Source: JAEUOS01 sp040382235 (GTDB taxonomy: Bacteria > Pseudomonadota > Gammaproteobacteria > Burkholderiales > JAEUOS01). From it: 64,000 nucleotides of DNA. Shown one piece after another: positions 9,072-17,082 of the stretch. The stretch lies in assembly GCA_040382235.1 (NCBI GenBank), contig JBEIFV010000011.1, positions 1-64,000 on the forward strand, in the 5' to 3' direction. The stretch's first letter is position 1; every line of letters starts with the position of its first letter. A model generated the notes under the pieces. It searched no databases. It saw only the letters and a program-made list of their open reading frames with translations, and was not told where the DNA came from. A program made the position numbers and the translations under genes.

Positions 9072-9551
9072 ATGAAACATATCAATCACGGGCGCCGCCT
9101 GGCGCTCAAGCAAGGCGGAACCGCTGCGGTGTTCGGCCTGTTTGTCGCCGCCGGCCTGGTCAGGCCCGGCACTGCCCATGCTGCCTGGAACCAGGCCGCG
9201 TTCGCCGCCAGAAACGTGGATGGCGTGATCAAGGGCATGGGCGGAGTCAGCGCAGCGCCCACGAAGGACGTGAGCTGGGGCTCGACCCCGGAAATCGCCG
9301 AGAACGGCGCGGTGGTGCCGGTCAGCGTGACCAGCAACATTCCCAAGACCGAAGCTATCGCGATCCTGATCGAGAAAAACCCCAGCACGCTGGCAGCCTC
9401 GTTCGCGATTCCCGCCGGCACCGACCCGAACGTAAGTACGCGCGTCAAGATGGGTGAGACCTCACAGGTTCACGCGCTGATCAAGGCTGACGGGAAATAC
9501 TTCATCGCCACGCGCGAGATCAAGGTCACCCTGGGTGGATGCGGCGGTTGA
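9072..9551 (+). CDS. soxY: Sulfur carrier protein SoxY
   Basis: Carries the thiosulfate sulfur as a cysteine adduct through the Sox cycle in the periplasm. The protein ends in the diagnostic VTLGGCGG tail, whose cysteine is the attachment point. The N terminus has a Tat-like GRRLALKQGG segment followed by a hydrophobic stretch. The ATG at 9072 has GGAGAAAAGC just upstream, so it is preferred to the ATG at 9060. Length (159 residues) is normal for the family. soxZ follows after a 105-base gap. Confidence 0.95.
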   Translation: MKHINHGRRLALKQGGTAAVFGLFVAAGLVRPGTAHAAWNQAAFAARNVDGVIKGMGGVSAAPTKDVSWGSTPEIAENGAVVPVSVTSNIPKTEAIAILIEKNPSTLAASFAIPAGTDPNVSTRVKMGETSQVHALIKADGKYFIATREIKVTLGGCGG

Positions 9552-9656
9552 CGCTGCCGCGCTGGTGTGGGTCGCGAAGCGTGCGGCTGACCACAACGGC
9601 GCCTTGACCGATAACGCAATTTCTCAACAGAACCGTAGCAAGACCAGGAGAACACC

Positions 9657-9971
9657 ATGGCAGACCCGATGCGCATCCGCGCCAAACTCGAAGGCGACAA
9701 GACCGTCGTCCGTGTACTGATGGCGCACGAAATGGAGACCGGCCAGCGCAAGGACAGCACCGGCAGGCTTGTTGCCGCCCACTTCATTCAGGAGGTCACC
9801 GCGGTCCACAACGGCAAGACTGTGCTGATGGCCGAGTGGGGGCCCGCGGTGTCCAAGAATCCGTATTTGCAGTTCCAGTTCAGCGGCGCCAAGGCTGGCG
9901 AGAAGGTGGCGATTACCTGGACCGACAACAAGGGTGTCAAGCGCACTGACGAAGCCACGGTCGCAGCATAA
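9657..9971 (+). CDS. soxZ: Thiosulfate oxidation carrier complex protein SoxZ
   Basis: Partner of SoxY, with which it forms the SoxYZ carrier heterodimer. The 104-residue protein has the family's beta-sandwich sequence (ADPMRIRAKLEGDKTVVRVL, later MAEWGPAVSKNPYLQF) and no signal peptide, as expected because SoxZ is exported together with SoxY. The start is preceded by AGGAGA. Confidence 0.95.
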   Translation: MADPMRIRAKLEGDKTVVRVLMAHEMETGQRKDSTGRLVAAHFIQEVTAVHNGKTVLMAEWGPAVSKNPYLQFQFSGAKAGEKVAITWTDNKGVKRTDEATVAA

Positions 9972-10072
9972 GCCTGGCTTGCAGCACCCGGCCGACCTAC
10001 CGCCGCGCCGGCAACGGTGCTGTGCCGACCAAGTACCGGCGCGCGCACAGAATTGATTTCCAAGGAGACCCG

Positions 10073-10888
10073 ATGAAAGTTCGAGCACGGCGTGCCGTGA
10101 CGGCGCTTGCGCTGGCTTGCGCCTGGACTGGCGTCATGGCGCAAAGCGGCGCCGACACCATAAAGAAGATCGAAGAGTACCGGCAGGCGCTGGCCGGAGG
10201 AAACCCGGCCGAACTGTGGGAAGCGCGTGGCGAGGACCTGTGGAAAAAGAAAGCCGGACCCAAGAGCGCGTCGCTTGAGACCTGTGACCTTGGCCTGGGT
10301 CCCGGCAAGGTCAGCGGCGCCTATGCCGAACTACCGAAGTTTTTCGCCGACGCCGGCCGCGTCATGGATCTTGAAGCACGCTTGGTCCATTGCAGGATGT
10401 CGATCCAGGGCTTGAGCGAGGCTGAGGCCAAGGCTCGCCCCTTCGGCAACGGCAACCAGCGCTCCGATAACGAGGCCCTGGTCGCCTTCATCACCGCCGA
10501 ATCTAAGGGCGTGAAAATGAACGTGGCGCTGGATCACCCCAAGCTGCGCGAATCGTACGAGCTGGGCAAGAAAATGTTCTACTTTCGCGGCGGACCGCAC
10601 GACTTTTCCTGCGCCACTTGCCACTCCGAGAGCGGCAAGCGTATCCGCCTGCAGGACTTGCCCAACCTGAACGACCCAAAGGATGCGCAACGAGCCTACA
10701 CCACCTGGCCGGCTTACCGCGTATCGCAAGGCGAGTTGCGCACTTTCCAGTGGCGCCTGTTCGACTGTTTCCGCCAGCAGCGCTTTCCGGCGCTCGAATT
10801 CACCTCCGAGGCATCGATTGCGCTGACCACCTTCCTGGCCCGCAATGCCAACGGCGCCGAATTCAACGCCCCCGCGATCAAACGCTAG
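10073..10888 (+). CDS. soxA: L-cysteine S-thiosulfotransferase subunit SoxA (monoheme type)
   Basis: With SoxX, conjugates thiosulfate to the SoxY cysteine. A signal peptide (LALACAWTGVMAQ) precedes two cytochrome-like domains. Only the second has a heme motif (CATCH); the first keeps single cysteines (ETCDLG and VHCRMS) instead, as in monoheme SoxA proteins. The active-site heme-ligand cysteine lies in LFDCFRQQRFP. AAGGAGACCCG directly precedes the ATG at 10073, which I prefer to the frame opening at 10022. The soxX start is 11 bases after its stop. Confidence 0.94.
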   Translation: MKVRARRAVTALALACAWTGVMAQSGADTIKKIEEYRQALAGGNPAELWEARGEDLWKKKAGPKSASLETCDLGLGPGKVSGAYAELPKFFADAGRVMDLEARLVHCRMSIQGLSEAEAKARPFGNGNQRSDNEALVAFITAESKGVKMNVALDHPKLRESYELGKKMFYFRGGPHDFSCATCHSESGKRIRLQDLPNLNDPKDAQRAYTTWPAYRVSQGELRTFQWRLFDCFRQQRFPALEFTSEASIALTTFLARNANGAEFNAPAIKR

Positions 10889-10899
10889 GACCTATCCCC

Positions 10900-11520
10900 A
10901 TGAAACCCATGACCAAGTCACTGATCGGTATAGGCACGCTGGCCGCGATCACCGGTTGCGCTTCAATGTCGGACGCGCGCTACACGAAGCAGGCTGCCGA
11001 GGTATTGCGCGCCTCCTTCAAGGAAAGTGGTCAGGCCAAACTCGACCGCCTCAATCAGGATCAGCCGCAGGGAATATGCAGCGTTGAACTGGACAAGAAG
11101 CCGCCGGTCGCCCAACTCGAGCGCATGGAAAAGGCCCAGCAGGAACTGCTCAAGTACCCGGCCGACGGCAAACTGCTGGGCGACTGGCGCGAAGGCGAGA
11201 AGATTGCCCAATCCGGCGTGGGCAAGCAGTTCTCCGACAACCCCACCAGTCCCGCAGGCGGCAACTGTTATGCCTGCCACCAGGTGAGTCCGGCCGAGAT
11301 CTCGTTCGGCACCATCGGACCACCGCTCCTCGGATATGGCAAGCTGCGTGGTAACTCCGAAGCCATGCAGCGCTATACCTACGGCAAGATCTACAACCCG
11401 CAGGCATTCATGGCCTGTTCCAACATGCCGCGCTTCGGCCACAACGGAATACTGACCGAACAGCAGATCAAGGACGTGACCGCGCTTCTGCTTGACCCGA
11501 ATTCGCCGGTAAACAAGTAG
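10900..11520 (+). CDS. soxX: SoxX cytochrome c subunit, probable lipoprotein
   Basis: Monoheme partner of SoxA that takes up electrons released in the S-S bond-forming step. The heme motif is CYACH (in GGNCYACHQVS), and the distal methionine ligand is probably the one in CSNMPRFGHNG. The 206-residue protein starts with MKPMTKSLIGIGTLAAITGC. The ITGC at residues 17-20 fits a lipobox, so the protein may be membrane-anchored, unlike the usual soluble SoxX. The order A then X is reversed from the common soxXYZAB. The stop is followed by a strong terminator. Confidence 0.92.
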   Translation: MKPMTKSLIGIGTLAAITGCASMSDARYTKQAAEVLRASFKESGQAKLDRLNQDQPQGICSVELDKKPPVAQLERMEKAQQELLKYPADGKLLGDWREGEKIAQSGVGKQFSDNPTSPAGGNCYACHQVSPAEISFGTIGPPLLGYGKLRGNSEAMQRYTYGKIYNPQAFMACSNMPRFGHNGILTEQQIKDVTALLLDPNSPVNK

Positions 11521-11533
11521 CCAACATGGCACG

Positions 11534-11555
11534 GGGCGCGACAGCGCCCTTTTTT
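11534..11555 (+). terminator. Strong hairpin terminator between soxX and soxB
   Basis: A GGGCGC/GCGCCC stem (11534-11539 with 11544-11549) with loop GACA is followed by TTTTTT (11550-11555). It sits in the 59-base gap between soxX and soxB and may set a lower level of soxB and the downstream genes through partial read-through. Confidence 0.8.
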
Positions 11556-11579
11556 GCCTTATCTCATAAGTGAACGCTG

Positions 11580-13322
11580 ATGAACCGCCGTGAATTCCTG
11601 AACCTGCTGGCCGTTGCCACGGCGTCGGGCATGAACCTCAAGGCCGGCGACGCGTTCGGCGTCAACCCGACTGCCAGCCTGTACGATTTCAAAGCCTTCG
11701 GCAACGTACATTTTCTGCACTTCACCGATTGCCATGCACAGTTGTTGCCGGTGTATTTCCGTGAGCCGAACGTCAACCTTGGCGTGGCCGATGCCATCGG
11801 GCGTCCGCCTCACCTGGTTGGCCAGGCCCTGCTCGATCATTTCAAGATGAATCCCTTGGTCGCGCCGCAGGGCCAGGCACGCGATCTGGCACGCAATGTC
11901 GCGCACGCTTTCACCCATATCGACTTCGCACGCGCAGCCAGGCTCTACGGCAAGACCGGCGGCTTTGCCCACCTGGCAACCCTGGTCAAGAAACTGCGCG
12001 CCGAACGCCCCGGCGCCCTGTTGCTCGACGGCGGCGACACCTGGCAGGGCTCGGCTACCGCACTGTGGACTCGCGGCCAGGACATGATCGATGCTTGCAA
12101 GCTACTGGGCGTCGATGTGATGACCGGGCACTGGGAATTCACGCTCGGCGCCAAGCGGGTTGAGGAAGTGGTGGCCAAGGATTTCAAGGGGCGAATCGAT
12201 TTTGTCGCGCAGAACATCAAGACCGCCGATTTTGGCGACCCGGTGTTCGCCCCGTACGTCATGCGCGAAATGAACGGCGTGCCGGTGGCGATCGTGGGCC
12301 AGGCGTTTCCCTATACGCCGATCGCCAATCCGCGCCACATGGTGGCGGACTGGAACTTCGGCATTCAGGACGAGAACATGCAAAAGGTGGTCAACGAGGC
12401 GCGCGCCAAGGGCGCGGCGGCGGTGATCCTGCTTTCGCACAATGGCATGGATGTGGACATCAAGCTGGCTTCGCGCGTGACCGGGATCGACGCCATCATG
12501 GGCGGCCATACCCACGACGGCGTGCCGCAACCGGTGATCGTGAAGAATGCTTCCGGCCAGACGCTGGTCACCAATGCCGGCAGCAACGCGAAGTTCCTGG
12601 GGGTGCTCGATCTTGAAGTGCGTGACCGCCGCGTCGTCGATTTTCGCTACAAGCTGCTGCCGGTCTTTTCCCGATATCTCAAGGCCGATGCCGAGATGCA
12701 GGCGCTGATCGAGCGCGTGCGCGCGCCCTACAAGGCCAAACTCGACGAAAAGCTAGCGGTCACAGAAGGCCTCTTGTACCGGCGCGGCAACTTCAATGGC
12801 ACGCTCGATCAGGTGATCCTGGATGCCCTGATGGAGGTCAAGGGCGCCGACCTGGCCTTCTCGCCCGGCTTTCGCTGGGGTACCTCGCTTTTGCCGGGCC
12901 AGGCGATCACCATGGACCACGTGATGGACCAGACCGCGATTACCTACCCGCATGTGACCCGCAACGAATTCACCGGCGAGCAGATCAAGACCATCATGGA
13001 AGACGTGGCCGACAACCTGTTCAACCCGGACCCCTATTACCAGCAGGGCGGCGACATGGTGCGGGTCGGGGGCATGACCTATGCCTGCGACCCGAATGCG
13101 AAAATGGGCGGCCGCATTTCCGGGATGCGGCTCAAGGGCAAACCGATCGAGGCGGACAAGAAATACACGGTCGCAGGCTGGGCGCCGGTCGCCGAAGGCG
13201 CCTCTGGCGAGCCGATCTGGGATCTGGTGGCAGGCTATTTGCGTTCAAAGAAGGTCATCAAGGCTGTCAAGCTGAATTTGCCGGCAATCAAGGGCATGCA
13301 GGGCAACCCCGGCATCGCCTAG
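11580..13322 (+). CDS. soxB: Thiosulfohydrolase SoxB
   Basis: Dimanganese enzyme that releases sulfate from the SoxY-bound thiosulfonate. The 580-residue protein begins with a Tat-type NRREFLNLLAVATA segment. It has the metallophosphoesterase motifs LHFTDCHAQ, GGDTWQGS, GHWEF (in place of the GNHEF of nucleotidases, as in SoxB) and GHTHDG, followed by a 5'-nucleotidase C-terminal domain. Length and motifs match SoxB well. It follows a terminator hairpin, so it may be expressed partly apart from soxCDYZAX. Confidence 0.96.
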   Translation: MNRREFLNLLAVATASGMNLKAGDAFGVNPTASLYDFKAFGNVHFLHFTDCHAQLLPVYFREPNVNLGVADAIGRPPHLVGQALLDHFKMNPLVAPQGQARDLARNVAHAFTHIDFARAARLYGKTGGFAHLATLVKKLRAERPGALLLDGGDTWQGSATALWTRGQDMIDACKLLGVDVMTGHWEFTLGAKRVEEVVAKDFKGRIDFVAQNIKTADFGDPVFAPYVMREMNGVPVAIVGQAFPYTPIANPRHMVADWNFGIQDENMQKVVNEARAKGAAAVILLSHNGMDVDIKLASRVTGIDAIMGGHTHDGVPQPVIVKNASGQTLVTNAGSNAKFLGVLDLEVRDRRVVDFRYKLLPVFSRYLKADAEMQALIERVRAPYKAKLDEKLAVTEGLLYRRGNFNGTLDQVILDALMEVKGADLAFSPGFRWGTSLLPGQAITMDHVMDQTAITYPHVTRNEFTGEQIKTIMEDVADNLFNPDPYYQQGGDMVRVGGMTYACDPNAKMGGRISGMRLKGKPIEADKKYTVAGWAPVAEGASGEPIWDLVAGYLRSKKVIKAVKLNLPAIKGMQGNPGIA

Positions 13323-13407
13323 CAAGCTGTCCGCATTGGATGCGCACCAGCGTAGCGAGCGCACCTCAGTCTTTGTTGCGGCACCAACCAACCCGGGAGT
13401 ACTGGCG

Positions 13408-13854
13408 ATGAGAACCATGTCCGATTCGTTTGCACGTTCGGCAGCTCTTTCCTGCGTGATCATCGCAGTGGTCCTGGCGTGGGCCGGGGATGCGCAAGCG
13501 CAAGTCGCCACGCGCAACAAGATCGTATTCCAGGTCAGCGACGCCGAGCCGGTGAAGTGGAACCTCACACTCAACAACATCAAGAACGTGCAGACCGATC
13601 TAGGCACGAAGAACGTCGAGATCGAGATCGTGGCCTACGGACCGGGCCTTGGCATGCTCAAGGCGGATTCCGTGGCCGGCAACCGGGTTGCCGATGCACT
13701 GGCGACCGGCGTTTCGGTGGTGGCGTGCGAGAACACCATGAAAAACCAAAAAATCACGCGCGAGGACATGTTGCCGAAGATCGGCTACGTCGAGGCAGGC
13801 GTGGTGCAGTTGATGAAACGCCAGCAGCAGGGCTGGGCCTACATCAGGCCCTAA
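13408..13854 (+). CDS. DsrE-family periplasmic protein
   Basis: 148-residue protein with a signal peptide (about residues 8-31, ending DAQAQ) and a DsrE/DsrF-like alpha/beta domain containing the conserved cysteine of this group in VVACENTM. Family members move or sense persulfide sulfur. The position downstream of soxB suggests sulfur relay in the periplasm, but this is inference. GGAG upstream supports the start at 13408. A gap of 16 bases links it to the next gene, so the two are probably one unit. Confidence 0.82.
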   Translation: MRTMSDSFARSAALSCVIIAVVLAWAGDAQAQVATRNKIVFQVSDAEPVKWNLTLNNIKNVQTDLGTKNVEIEIVAYGPGLGMLKADSVAGNRVADALATGVSVVACENTMKNQKITREDMLPKIGYVEAGVVQLMKRQQQGWAYIRP

Positions 13855-13870
13855 CCAGAAGGAGATCGCA

Positions 13871-14371
13871 ATGGAAAAGTCACTGATCGCAGCGTGCATG
13901 CTGACGCTGGCGGCAACATATGCCGGTGCCCAGCCGGCCGCCGGCACCTTCAGCGTCAAGCAGCTCACGCCCGAAGCAGCGCTGGTCGCTGCGCGCGCGG
14001 CCCTTGAAAGTTGCCGCAAGAGCGGCTACCAGGTCGGTGTCGCGGTGGCCGATCGCGCAGGCATCACACAAGTCTTGTTGCGTGATCGCTTCGCCGGTGC
14101 CCATACCGTCGAGGTGGCGATGAACAAGGCCTGGACTTCCGCAAGCTTTCGCATCAGCACCCTGACGCTGGCCGCGGAAACCCAGGCGGGCAGGCCGATG
14201 AGCGGCTTGCGCGCGACACCGCGGGTCGCGGCGTTCGGTGGCGGCCTGCCGATCGAAGCCGGCGGCTCCGTGGTGGGCGCCATCGGCGTATCCGGCGCCC
14301 CGGGTGGAGAAGCCGACGAGGCCTGCGCCAGGGCCGGCATCAAGGCGATCGCCGATTCGATCGAGTTCTGA
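13871..14371 (+). CDS. HbpS/GlcG-family heme-binding-like protein
   Basis: 166-residue exported protein. The signal peptide (MLTLAATYAGAQPA) is followed by the GlcG/HbpS fold: GVAVADRAG, AMNKAWTSASFR, a conserved FGGGLPIEAGG segment and GAIGVSGAPGG. Members bind heme or cobalamin or act in redox sensing, and they are often found beside sox and other periplasmic oxidation genes. Its exact role here is unknown. It is preceded by AAGGAGATCGC. Confidence 0.85.
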   Translation: MEKSLIAACMLTLAATYAGAQPAAGTFSVKQLTPEAALVAARAALESCRKSGYQVGVAVADRAGITQVLLRDRFAGAHTVEVAMNKAWTSASFRISTLTLAAETQAGRPMSGLRATPRVAAFGGGLPIEAGGSVVGAIGVSGAPGGEADEACARAGIKAIADSIEF

Positions 14372-14378
14372 GGCCCGC

Positions 14379-14861
14379 ATGATGCGCCGCCGGGATTTCC
14401 TTGCACTGGCTACCGGCGCAGCGCTGCCGGGCGCTGCTTTCGGTGCCTGGAACAAGGGCGACGCGGTAACTCTGCCCCCGCTGACTATGCTGGACGGCCG
14501 CCTGCTCGATCCGGCGTCGCTCAAGGGCAAAGTGCTGGTTCTGCAGTTCTGAGCGTCCTGGTGTCCGTTTTGCGCCAGGCAGAACCCGCAGATCGAGGCG
14601 CTGTATCGCGCACATCGTGCCAAGGGTCTCGAAGTTCTGGCGATCTCGATCGACAAGACCCAAAAAGCGGCTACGGACTATCTCAAGTCGCGCGGTTATA
14701 CCTTCCCCGCGGCAATGCAAAATCCCGCATATGAGCGCATATACCGTTTGCGCCGCGGTTTGCCGCAGACTTATGTGATCGACCGGGATGGCAGGTTGGC
14801 GTTGGTTGAAATGGGCGAAATGTTCGAGGAAGACATTCGCGACATTGCAAAAATGCTGTAG
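14379..14861 (+). pseudogene. TlpA/SoxW-like thioredoxin with in-frame TGA
   Basis: The frame begins with a Tat motif (RRRDFLALA) and a signal segment. It reaches VLVLQF at a TGA (14550-14552), then continues in the same frame with ASWCPFCARQNP and a full thioredoxin-like domain to a TAG at 14859-14861. Family members have Trp at the TGA position (FWASWC), so a single G-to-A change of TGG explains the stop. The remaining 103 codons show no other lesion. It would keep SoxY or the cytochromes reduced, as SoxW does. A recent mutation, a sequencing error or readthrough are all possible. Confidence 0.8.
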
Positions 14862-14961
14862 GAACCGGCGCGCGCGGCCGTATTTCGCAACACCCGCCAA
14901 CCAGTGGCGCCGTCAGCGGCAAAGCGTTTGCGGGTATGCCGGCCGCTGAATGGCAGCAGGC

Positions 14962-15855
14962 TTATTTGCTGCGAATCAGAGTGCCCACGCCCTGATCGGT
15001 GAGAATCTCAAGCAAGAGCGCGTGCTCGACCCGGCCATCGATGATGTGCACGCCATGCACACCGGAACGCGCCGCGTCGAGCGCCGACGCGATTTTCGGC
15101 AGCATGCCGCCGGATAGCGTGCCGTCGGCCAGCATGGCATCGATATCGCGCGGCGTGATGTTGGTCAGAAGATTCCCGGATTTGTCGAGCACCCCCGGCG
15201 TGTTGGTCAAAAGGACCAGCTTTTCCGCCTTGAGTATCTCCGCTAACTTGCCGGCGACCACGTCGGCGTTGATGTTGTAGCTCTGGCCGTCGCTGCCCAC
15301 GCCGATCGGCGCCACCACCGGGATGAAGCCGCCGGCCTCCAGCGTATCGATGACAGAAGGGTCAATCGACTCAATGTCGCCCACCATCCCAAGATCGATG
15401 GTTTCACCGGGCTTCTCCGGGTTCGGCATCATGAGTTTCTTGGCGCGAATGAATGCGCCATCCTGCCCGGTCAGGCCCACGGCCTTGCCGCCGGCCTGAT
15501 TGATCAGAGTGACGATGTCCTTGTTGACGGTGCCGCCCAGCACCATCTCGACCACATCCATGGTGGCCGCATCGGTGACCCGCATGCCCTGGATGAAACC
15601 GCTCTTGATACCAAGCTGCTTCAGACGTTGTTCAATTTGCGGGCCGCCGCCATGCACCACCACCGGATCGAGACCGACCAGCTTCAGCATGACCACATCG
15701 TGCGCGAACTGCTGTTGCAGTTTCAGGTCTGTCATCGCGTTGCCGCCGTACTTGACGACAATGGTCTTGCCGTGAAAACGGCGCAGGTAAGGCAGGGCTT
15801 CCGCCAGAATTGAAGCCTGCACCGCGGGGGTGACTTCAGGGTGGGCAGCAGTCAT
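14962..15855 (-). CDS. argB: N-acetylglutamate kinase
   Basis: Second step of arginine synthesis, phosphorylating N-acetyl-L-glutamate. The 297-residue protein has the amino-acid-kinase motifs KYGGNAM (ATP phosphate binding), VHGGGPQIEQRL, and NINADVVAGKLAEIL. It reads in the same direction as the HAD nucleotidase and slmA located 9 kb to the left, and I expect the three to be neighbours in relatives. No terminator is obvious in the 100 bases after its stop. Confidence 0.96.
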   Translation of the reverse strand: MTAAHPEVTPAVQASILAEALPYLRRFHGKTIVVKYGGNAMTDLKLQQQFAHDVVMLKLVGLDPVVVHGGGPQIEQRLKQLGIKSGFIQGMRVTDAATMDVVEMVLGGTVNKDIVTLINQAGGKAVGLTGQDGAFIRAKKLMMPNPEKPGETIDLGMVGDIESIDPSVIDTLEAGGFIPVVAPIGVGSDGQSYNINADVVAGKLAEILKAEKLVLLTNTPGVLDKSGNLLTNITPRDIDAMLADGTLSGGMLPKIASALDAARSGVHGVHIIDGRVEHALLLEILTDQGVGTLIRSK

Positions 15856-15999
15856 TGAATGTGGGTCCAGGCGTGAGGAATAGTGGCAGGCACGACAGGG
15901 CCGCCAAGTTCATGGACCATGCCACGTGGCGGCGTCGTCGATCGAATTGTAGCGTCTGCTTACAATGCGGTCCGTGCGCCCCGCAGTTGCAAGCACAAG

Positions 16000-16030
16000 A
16001 AAAAAGGCGCTTCCGGGAACCGGAAGCGCC
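16000..16030 (-). terminator. Strong intrinsic terminator (minus strand)
   Basis: An 11-bp perfect stem GGCGCTTCCGG/CCGGAAGCGCC (16006-16016 with 16020-16030) with a 3-base loop. Read on the minus strand it is followed by six T (16005-16000); on the plus strand by only TTT. It ends transcripts coming from hsp20 or the candidate RNA before they reach argB. Confidence 0.85.
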
Positions 16031-16187
16031 TTTGAAAAAATGCAGGACCCGGCAGGGGAACCGGACCCCGCCCCGCCCACACCGCCCCACACGGGAGGAG
16101 GTCGCGTGTGGCAATGTCGCGCAAGCGCGTGAGGCGGGCGCCAGCGGCATTTCAGGGGAAGGAGCCGCCGCCGGCGTACTGCCCGTT
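16000..16187 (-). ncRNA. Candidate structured small RNA with CU-rich loops
   Basis: On the minus strand a promoter-like TTGCAA, 17-base spacer and TATATC (16199-16194) overlaps the 3' end of hsp20 and is followed by about 188 non-coding bases ending in a strong terminator. Folding by eye gives a 9-bp hairpin (16167-16175 with 16140-16148, including one G-U pair that works only on this strand), a small CGCG hairpin (16118-16129), and a 7-bp hairpin (16105-16111 with 16087-16093). A last imperfect hairpin lies near 16043-16068. The loops read UCCUUCCCC, CCUCCUCC and UUCCCC, which are anti-Shine-Dalgarno-like. No known RNA family was recognised. Confidence 0.45.
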
Positions 16188-16207
16188 AAAGCAGATATAA
16201 CTTTGAG

Positions 16208-16645
16208 TTACTGCACTTGCAAAAGTTTCCGGGTTTCGGCGACTTTTTTCGGCAATGTCAGGGTCAAAACCCCGTCGGCATAGCGGGCATTCGCGCGCGC
16301 CTGGTCGATTTCCGCGCCCAGCTCAAAGCTGCGTGTGGCACGGCCGGCAACGCGTTCGCTGTAGAGCAAGCGCTCACCTTCGACCGCCGGTCTCTCTGCC
16401 TTGCTGGCAGCAGTGATGGTCACACGCGCGCCATCGATTTCGACCGCGATATCTTCCTTGCGAAAACCGGGAACGTCGGCGGCCACCACATAGGTGTCGC
16501 CCTGCTCACTGGCTTCGAAAGGAATCGCGCGCGCGTCGACGGCACGCCCGACTGGTGCGCGCAGGAACCCTTCCAGAAGGCCGCCTAGCGCGGCATCGAA
16601 TGGCGCACGGCGGGAATAGGCAAACAGCGGTGTCAGTGTGGTCAT
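16208..16645 (-). CDS. Hsp20/alpha-crystallin small heat-shock protein
   Basis: ATP-independent holdase chaperone of 145 residues. The alpha-crystallin domain covers about residues 45-135, with VVAADVPGFRKEDIAVEIDG, the SFELGAEID strand, and ADGVLTLTLPKK. The IXI-type tail is weak. Two ATGs are possible; GGAGAA abuts the outer one (16651) directly but lies 6 bases before the inner one (16645), which fixes the start at 16645. No sigma-32 promoter was recognised upstream. Confidence 0.9.
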   Translation of the reverse strand: MTTLTPLFAYSRRAPFDAALGGLLEGFLRAPVGRAVDARAIPFEASEQGDTYVVAADVPGFRKEDIAVEIDGARVTITAASKAERPAVEGERLLYSERVAGRATRSFELGAEIDQARANARYADGVLTLTLPKKVAETRKLLQVQ

Positions 16646-16860
16646 GTGCATTTCTCCATCATCGGTTTCGTGTGCGGCATACGCCGCGATGTAAAGTAAG
16701 TCGGGATGGTTCAGTGGTTTTCAAGAGGCGGCCCGGTGTGGGCTGCGGAACAAGCCGATGCCGTCGCGCTTTCGACAGGGACCGGAAAACTTTGGGCGGC
16801 GCGTCGATTTTCAAGTGCCATAGAATTCGCTCGACGCCAATTCCACACAGCCTGCGCAAA

Positions 16861-17082
16861 ATGAATCAAGCATTGCCCGCCGCATCGGACACTGTCCGCG
16901 GTTGCAGTTCCAGTCCCGCTGCATGCACACGCTGCGGCGACGAATTCGCCTGTGGCGTCCATGCGGCAACACCATGCTGGTGTGCCAGCCTGCCGGCCTT
17001 GGCGCAGGTAGACCCGGTTGGCGCCACATGCCTGTGTCCGGCGTGCCTGGCGCAGGCGCTGGCCGCACAGCGCAACCAATGA
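16861..17082 (+). CDS. Cysteine-rich CWC-domain protein
   Basis: 73-residue protein with cysteines arranged as CTRCGDEFACG, CWCASLP and CLCPACLAQ, the pattern of the cysteine-rich CWC family thought to bind metal. No function is established. Its stop codon overlaps the start of cobT (ATGATG), so the two are probably translated together, although a role in cobalamin synthesis cannot be inferred from that alone. Confidence 0.75.
   Translation: MNQALPAASDTVRGCSSSPAACTRCGDEFACGVHAATPCWCASLPALAQVDPVGATCLCPACLAQALAAQRNQ

Noticed and set aside
14550..14552. Selenocysteine codon in the thioredoxin-like gene
   Set aside because: The TGA stands where relatives have tryptophan, not at a cysteine of the CxxC motif, and I see no SECIS-like structure right after it.
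16000..16187. 6S RNA
   Set aside because: Length fits, but the fold is a row of hairpins without the long central bubble and closing stem of 6S RNA.
16652..17078. Cobalamin riboswitch before cobT
   Set aside because: The upstream DNA holds the CWC gene and hsp20 promoter region, and no B12-box-like sequence was seen.
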